A DNA stretch of 9,200 nt, taken from an uncultured Bacteroidales bacterium (GTDB lineage: Bacteria > Bacteroidota > Bacteroidia > Bacteroidales > P3). How positions within the stretch are numbered: the first letter of the stretch is position 1; each line of letters begins with the position of its first letter. The stretch spans positions 1 to 9,200 of the forward strand of contig CALGCG010000125.1 of the NCBI GenBank assembly GCA_937884485.1. The letters are read 5' to 3'. Both the position numbers and the translations under genes were made by a program. The notes under the pieces are model-generated. The model was given only the letters and a program-made list of their open reading frames with translations, searched no databases and was not told where the DNA came from. Below, piece after piece: positions 6,850 through 9,200 of this stretch.

Positions 6850-6890
6850 CAAAGATACAAAATAGATACGTCAAGTTTTGGAACCGCAAA
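6850..6890 (-). promoter_or_regulatory. Candidate promoter of the lipoprotein gene
   Basis: TATCTTTG (6857-6850) is an exact -7 box about 27 bases from the ATG. A well spaced -33 TTTG is lacking. Alternatively TTTG at 6890-6887, which is the end of the preceding terminator's T-run, lies 21 bases from CTATTTTG (6865-6858). The bases between include CCAAAACTTG, shared with other promoters here. Confidence 0.5.
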
Positions 6891-6917
6891 AAAAATCCGC
6901 AAAACTTTTGCGGATTT
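6888..6917 (-). terminator. Terminator of the Panacea/membrane-protein pair
   Basis: AAATCCGCAAAA (6893-6904) and TTTTGCGGATTT (6906-6917) are perfect inverted repeats around one base. On the minus strand the hairpin is followed by eight T (6895-6888). It lies 15 bases past the stop codon at 6932. Confidence 0.85.
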
Positions 6918-6931
6918 TGTGGAGCATAAAA

Positions 6932-7315
6932 TCAGTTTCTTCGCCGCTTGAAACGGCCATGTCCTAAGAATAGTCCACGCAATACAATAAATGCGAGCCC
7001 AAGAACATTAATTGTGGTAGTTGCAAGCAGAGTCACCAACACAGTAGGAGTATATGTCAAGACTCTAAAACCTGTCAAAACCACTATAGTTATAACAATT
7101 CCGAGCCATACAGAAACAACCCACATGACCCATTCGGCAAGTAATTTCCTGTAGGTAGTATCTTGAGCATAACGCTTTCGTTCTTGGGTTTCAAGATCCT
7201 CTGCATCAGGATTTGCGGAAGAGAAATCATCCACCATGAAATTACTGATGTCAAACTCATCGATGGACTGAAAATTTGGAATTTCTTTATTACCCTCAAC
7301 TTTCTTGTTTTTCAT
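6932..7315 (-). CDS. Two-helix membrane protein, probable toxin partner of the Panacea gene
   Basis: This 127-aa protein has a polar, acidic N-terminal half (residues 1-50, FDISNFMVDDFSSANPDAED). A short charged helix follows, then two membrane helices at about 62-82 (VMWVVSVWLGIVITIVVLTG) and 90-113 (TVLVTLLATTTINVLGLAFI), and a basic tail RFKRRRN. The gene overlaps the upstream Panacea gene by 20 bases in another frame and shares its promoter and terminator. It is known that Panacea-domain antitoxins pair with very diverse toxins, including small membrane-targeting ones, and are common in prophages. By context this is therefore a candidate PanT toxin that would damage the membrane when the antitoxin is lost. 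I do not recognise the sequence family itself, and no toxic activity can be read from sequence. Confidence 0.68.
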   Translation of the reverse strand: MKNKKVEGNKEIPNFQSIDEFDISNFMVDDFSSANPDAEDLETQERKRYAQDTTYRKLLAEWVMWVVSVWLGIVITIVVLTGFRVLTYTPTVLVTLLATTTINVLGLAFIVLRGLFLGHGRFKRRRN

Positions 7316-7796
7316 TTTTCAGCCGGACAAGTTTTACAAAAAAGTCATAGATAAGAGAATCGGGGATTTGCTCTCCCCACATAAAGCCTTCCCTTTGTGT
7401 GGTTAGTTCCCATGGCGTGCCTGGAGCATGTGACCATGCGGTCAGATTAGCAGCTGTCCAATTGCCGAAATGCAGCACCACAAAATTAACAGTACGCGCG
7501 AGTTCGGCGTCATCAAGCAACTCTTGCGGGACATCAGCACGTGTAATGTCCACCAGCTCAACACCCGATTTAGTCAGTTTGTTTCTGGACGTTGGAAAAA
7601 CGGGGCCATAAGGCCATGCCTGAGGATGCTCGTTAAGCAGCCTGTTTTGATAGACACGCAACCATGTACCATAAGCAATATAGAGCAACTTTTGAATCTT
7701 CGTAATATTAATCATAATCTTACGTTCATTCAAAGTTGTAGCAATCAGCCGGGCAACATCCTCGCTTCTATACTTATATGTTTCTTCAAAGTCCAT
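7296..7796 (-). CDS. Panacea (SocA/DUF4065) domain protein, probable antitoxin
   Basis: This 166-aa protein carries the Panacea-domain signature: ITKIQKLLYIAYGTWLRVYQ at about residues 30-49, then EHPQAWPYGPVFPTS at about 56-70. Both are characteristic (helix with KLQKLLYYA, then W-x-GPV-P). Family members are antitoxins (SocA, PanA) or phage-encoded proteins thought to act as adaptors and inhibitors. Here there is no additional N-terminal HTH domain, so it is a stand-alone Panacea. The start at 7796 lies only about 8 bases past the predicted transcription start, giving an almost leaderless mRNA. The downstream gene overlaps it and encodes a membrane protein, the usual antitoxin-first layout of PanAT pairs. 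I am confident about the domain and moderately confident of an antitoxin role. Confidence 0.88.
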   Translation of the reverse strand: MDFEETYKYRSEDVARLIATTLNERKIMINITKIQKLLYIAYGTWLRVYQNRLLNEHPQAWPYGPVFPTSRNKLTKSGVELVDITRADVPQELLDDAELARTVNFVVLHFGNWTAANLTAWSHAPGTPWELTTQREGFMWGEQIPDSLIYDFFVKLVRLKNEKQES

Positions 7797-7807
7797 AATC
7801 CGCCTTG

Positions 7808-7838
7808 CAAATATAAGCCCAAAGTTTGGACTGGCAAA
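7808..7838 (-). promoter_or_regulatory. Promoter of the Panacea gene pair
   Basis: Minus strand TTTG (7838-7835), 19 bases, TATATTTG (7815-7808): exact Bacteroidota consensus. Predicted start near 7804, so the mRNA leader is only about 8 nt. The spacer contains CCAAACTTTGGGC, related to the spacer of the 6313 and 8576 promoters. Confidence 0.8.
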
Positions 7839-7876
7839 ACTGCAGAAGGTTTATTTTCAAAAATATGTTGTGAAAC

Positions 7877-7914
7877 ACAGAAAAGCGCCCCGTGGCGGCG
7901 AGGTCACGGGGCGC
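7877..7914 (-). terminator. Strong terminator after the DUF5053-like gene
   Basis: GCGCCCCGTG (7885-7894) and CACGGGGCGC (7905-7914) are perfect 10-bp inverted repeats with a 10-nt loop. On the minus strand they are followed by TTTTCTGTG. The stop codon of the preceding gene is 17 bases upstream. Confidence 0.85.
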
Positions 7915-7930
7915 AGGGAATGGAGTTCTT

Positions 7931-8155
7931 TTAAATCCTATCTGCGGCCGCTCGGATGCGGTCAGAGAGGTCATAGAGTGCCGCCTGCAGCTGGCGGGCT
8001 TCTTCGGGGCTGAACTCACCCTTGCCGCCGTTGCCGTCGATGCCGTCCATCTTGTGGTAGAGCCAGCTGCTCGACTTGCCGAAGTAGCGCCGCGCAATGT
8101 CGCGCCACGTGATCGAGAGCAGGATGTCGTTGAGTTTTGTCTTCATTGTTGCCAT
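7931..8155 (-). CDS. DUF5053-like small protein, possible helix-turn-helix regulator
   Basis: This 74-aa protein contains ITWRDIARRYFGKSSSWLYH followed by KMDGIDGNGG and then FSPEEARQLQAALYDLSDRI. The wording strongly recalls DUF5053 proteins of Bacteroides and Prevotella (memory; function unknown). The first part looks like a helix-turn-helix (DIARRYFGKSSSWLYHKM) and the second resembles the 'LTPEE...L..AL' helix of XRE-like regulators, so DNA binding is plausible. A GTG start at 8173 is possible. I prefer ATG 8155, or the next ATG at 8146 giving MKTKLNDIL, which fits the family opening better. It lies downstream of the 53-aa ORF with a weak hairpin between them and no clear promoter of its own. 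It is therefore probably expressed by read-through from the operator-controlled promoter at 8415. Confidence 0.75.
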   Translation of the reverse strand: MATMKTKLNDILLSITWRDIARRYFGKSSSWLYHKMDGIDGNGGKGEFSPEEARQLQAALYDLSDRIRAAADRI

Positions 8156-8194
8156 ATCTCTTAATTTTATCACATAGAAATCGAAAGAAGTTCT

Positions 8195-8224
8195 TTTAAA
8201 GAACCCCGCCGCTTGTGACGGGGT
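8195..8224 (-). terminator. Weak terminator or attenuator between the 53-aa ORF and the DUF5053-like gene
   Basis: ACCCCG (8203-8208) and CGGGGT (8219-8224) form a 6-bp stem, extendable with mismatches. On the minus strand it is followed by TCTTTAAAAG, a short U-tract. It may only partly stop transcription, since the next gene has no visible promoter. Confidence 0.5.
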
Positions 8225-8233
8225 CCGGATGAG

Positions 8234-8395
8234 TCATTCATCATCCTCTGGCGGCATTTCGACCAGCCGGTCGAACAGCTGCTGAGCGTACCAGAGCAAC
8301 TCTTCGTAGCCATTAGGATAGGCTCGTCTGAGATTCCTGATAGCCTCTATCAGCTCAAGCTCCGCAGAATTTAAAAGAACTGTGTTCACAAACAT
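8234..8395 (-). CDS. 53-aa acidic helical protein, too short for most ORF finders
   Basis: The ATG at 8395 opens MFVNTVLLNSAELELIEAIR and the protein ends MPPEDDE. It looks entirely helical and acidic (LRRAYPNGYEELLWYAQQLF), with no membrane segment. I do not recognise a family. The gene is supported by an exact Bacteroidota promoter 20-50 bases upstream, a predicted 16-nt leader and a terminator-like hairpin after the stop. Codons 5-10 (GTTCTTTTAAATTCT) are perfectly complementary to the 5' region of the candidate small RNA transcribed just upstream (8570-8556). Its promoter contains two palindromic operators, so it is the first gene of a repressible unit. It may be a small antirepressor or a partner of the DUF5053-like protein, but nothing in the sequence proves this. 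Confidence 0.65.
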   Translation of the reverse strand: MFVNTVLLNSAELELIEAIRNLRRAYPNGYEELLWYAQQLFDRLVEMPPEDDE

Positions 8396-8414
8396 ATCGT
8401 TTAATTGAACACTG

Positions 8415-8445
8415 CAAAGATACTACGAAATTTCGTATTGCCAAA
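8415..8445 (-). promoter_or_regulatory. Promoter of the 53-aa gene
   Basis: Minus strand TTTG (8445-8442), 19 bases, TATCTTTG (8422-8415): exact Bacteroidota consensus. Predicted transcription start near 8411. The whole spacer is occupied by a 14-bp palindrome. Confidence 0.85.
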
Positions 8446-8466
8446 ATCTTTGTACGAAAAATCGTA
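8424..8466. promoter_or_regulatory. Twin palindromic operators TACGAAATTTCGTA / TACGAAAAATCGTA
   Basis: A perfect 14-bp palindrome at 8424-8437 lies between the -33 and -7 boxes. A second copy, TACGA-AAAA-TCGTA, lies at 8453-8466 just upstream of -33. Their centres are 29 bp apart. Two matching dyads around a promoter indicate a dimeric repressor, with the DUF5053-like protein the nearest candidate. Confidence 0.75.
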
Positions 8467-8481
8467 TTACGTTAAGACTGT

Positions 8482-8520
8482 TTAACAAAAAGCCTCACAA
8501 GAGGTGATTCTTGTGAGGCT
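8482..8520 (-). terminator. Strong terminator of the candidate small RNA
   Basis: AGCCTCACAAGA (8491-8502) and TCTTGTGAGGCT (8509-8520) are perfect 12-bp inverted repeats with a 6-nt loop. On the minus strand they are followed by TTTTTGTTAAA. It may also end the transcript of the exonuclease gene, whose stop is at 8619. Confidence 0.85.
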
Positions 8521-8544
8521 CAAACTCCTAGGCTCAAACTCCTA
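8517..8544. repeat. Tandem 14-base repeat in the candidate small RNA
   Basis: GGCTCAAACTCCTA occurs twice head to tail at 8517-8530 and 8531-8544. The first copy runs into the terminator stem, so slippage or duplication of part of the stem is likely. Confidence 0.85.
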
Positions 8545-8575
8545 CTCGAGGAGGTGTTCTTTTAAATTCTTGACG

Positions 8576-8607
8576 CAAAACTACAACAAAGTTTTGGACT
8601 GGGCAAA
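8576..8607 (-). promoter_or_regulatory. Promoter of the candidate small RNA
   Basis: Minus strand TTTG (8607-8604), 20 bases, TAGTTTTG (8583-8576): exact consensus. Both boxes, the spacer length and most spacer bases (CCAAAACTTTGTTG) match the promoter at 6313-6344. It begins only 12 bases after the exonuclease stop codon. Confidence 0.8.
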
Positions 8608-8618
8608 CATTTTCAAGA

Positions 8619-9200
8619 TTATTTCAAAATTTGCTTCAATTCTTCCTCGTAGATGATGCGGATGTCGTACCCTTCTGCTCTGAGGGCCTCAATCTTCTTC
8701 ACTTTTGCAGGGCCTGCACCTTGCCCCATCACAACGACATTGGTTCGTTTCGAAATCGCTGTATCAACATCTGCGCCTAGTGCCTGCAACAGTTTGCCCA
8801 ACTCATTGCGTTTGGGATAGGCAGCAAAGGTGCCAGTGATGACCACTTTGGCGTGGAAGAACGGCGTGTCCTGGTTCTGCACCTGGTCATCATCCAGAGG
8901 GTCGAGTGTGCTGCGCTCAAACTTTTTGGCAGCAGCCGAAGCCATGGCAGCGGCAATGCCACCACGGAATGTTGTAGCCACAATGTTACCTTGGCAAGCG
9001 AGGAACACCTTGGCGCATGCCAAAGCGTCGTCAAGGGCGTTGTGGTGTTCCCCCATGGGGATGCCATACTGCTTGCAGCATGCAGTGAGCGACTGGCCGG
9101 TCATCTCGAATGTGCAGTAATTGTTGGCCGTGTCAATTCCGGCGAGTCCATAGTGATCCATGCAGCGTTGCATGATGTTGATGTCGGCTCCCCGGTTGTG
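8619..9200 (-). CDS. DnaQ-type 3'-5' exonuclease with C-terminal BRCT domain (5' end outside the window)
   Basis: The visible 193 residues start inside the exonuclease domain (HNRGADINIMQRC, the Exo II region with its Asp) and contain HHNALDDALACAKVFLACQG, the Exo III region with the catalytic His and Asp. After a linker rich in Ala, Asp and Gln, a BRCT domain covers about the last 80 residues (FFHAKVVITGTFAAYPKRNE, then ALGADVDTAISKRTNVVVMG, ending IIYEEELKQILK). This DEDDh exonuclease plus BRCT layout is known as the epsilon-like exonuclease of Bacteroidota and Firmicutes, thought to act in DNA repair or proofreading. The Exo I motif lies beyond 9200. Internal ATGs (9173) are not the real start. 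The gene may be host or element-borne. The unit ends with the stop at 8619. Confidence 0.9.
   Translation of the reverse strand, partial: HNRGADINIMQRCMDHYGLAGIDTANNYCTFEMTGQSLTACCKQYGIPMGEHHNALDDALACAKVFLACQGNIVATTFRGGIAAAMASAAAKKFERSTLDPLDDDQVQNQDTPFFHAKVVITGTFAAYPKRNELGKLLQALGADVDTAISKRTNVVVMGQGAGPAKVKKIEALRAEGYDIRIIYEEELKQILK

Larger units (their letters stand above)
7924..8567. repeat. Four dispersed copies of a 12-13 base element, TTTAAAAGAAC
   Basis: The sequence AGTTCTTTTAAAT or its complement occurs at 7924-7936 (plus), 8189-8204 (plus, extended to a near palindrome GTTCTTTTAAAGAAC), 8369-8381 (minus) and 8556-8567 (plus; preceded there by TG instead of CA). In transcribed minus-strand RNA, three copies read UUUAAAAGAAC. 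The one inside the 53-aa ORF reads GUUCUUUUAAA, complementary to the others. I found no further copies in the window. Confidence 0.8.
8482..8572 (-). ncRNA. Candidate small RNA of about 90 nt
   Basis: A consensus promoter (8576-8607) and a 12-bp terminator enclose about 90 nt with no ORF. The predicted RNA starts (near 8572) CAAGAATTTAAAAGAAC, then ACCTCCT followed by a small hairpin (CTCCT/AGGAG), then two copies of TAGGAGTTTGAGCC (8544-8531 and 8530-8517), then the terminator stem. The 5' segment is complementary to the 53-aa gene just after its start codon. CACCTCCT is an anti-Shine-Dalgarno sequence. No named RNA family is recognised. Confidence 0.55.

Noticed and set aside
8156..8173. 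GTG start at 8173 for the DUF5053-like gene
   Set aside because: The ATG codons at 8155 and 8146 fit the family opening better, and no ribosome site supports the GTG.
8549..8567. GAGGAGGTG on the plus strand as a ribosome site for a plus-strand gene
   Set aside because: No start codon with an open frame follows. The minus-strand promoter and terminator explain the region.
6303..8635. Similar 60-base stretches at 6303 and 8569 as attachment-site direct repeats flanking an integrated module
   Set aside because: The similarity coincides with promoter boxes and diverges elsewhere; no integrase or tRNA is present, so shared promoter ancestry explains it better.
1..9200. CRISPR array, tRNA, rRNA, transposase, reverse transcriptase or diversity-generating element
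   Set aside because: I looked for regularly spaced repeats, tRNA-like cloverleafs, DDE or RT motifs and variable/template repeats, and saw none.

Overview
The window looks like a stretch of Bacteroidota (Bacteroidales) accessory DNA, most likely a prophage or phage-derived island. The main reason is the promoters. At least five sites on the minus strand fit the Bacteroidota sigma-ABfr pattern (-33 TTTG, 19-21 bases, -7 TAnnTTTG) and sit just upstream of genes or hairpins. The phage tail tape-measure protein and the DUF5053-like protein are also Bacteroidales in style. Every gene I can support reads on the minus strand, so biological order runs from high to low coordinates.

Layout in transcription order. 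9200-8619: 3' end of a DnaQ-type 3'-5' exonuclease with a C-terminal BRCT domain. 8618-8396: a promoter-to-terminator unit with no ORF (candidate small RNA of about 90 nt), then a promoter carrying two palindromic operators. 8395-7931: a 53-aa ORF and a DUF5053-like small protein with a possible helix-turn-helix. 7838-6932: a Panacea (SocA/DUF4065) antitoxin-like gene overlapping a two-helix membrane protein, probably a PanAT toxin-antitoxin pair. 6823-6371: a lipoprotein with its own promoter. 6344-6104: a 5' leader with a promoter, two terminator-like hairpins and three copies (two sense, one antisense) of a 13-15 nt element, one copy abutting a start codon. 6103-4575: five small genes joined by ATGA overlaps, four of the junctions carrying the same 11-base perfect Shine-Dalgarno sequence. 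4454-4107: a small membrane protein. 3991-about 403: a phage tape-measure protein.

At about 398-412 the tape-measure frame passes without a stop into a different protein, a ParA/MinD-type ATPase lacking its N-terminus. It looks Clostridial and is visibly richer in G+C. The join is in frame, but the two halves are unrelated, so an assembly chimera or an illegitimate recombination is more likely than a functional fusion. Assembly integrity should be settled before anything is made of the left end.

The most interesting material is RNA-level. Two loci (about 6309 and 8572) share a nearly identical promoter, start with a similar 5' end and run into a terminator about 75-90 nt later. In both, the predicted RNA 5' end matches or complements sequence at the translation start of the next gene downstream. 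This suggests a repeated design of short leader RNAs controlling small accessory operons. It is an inference from base pairing alone.
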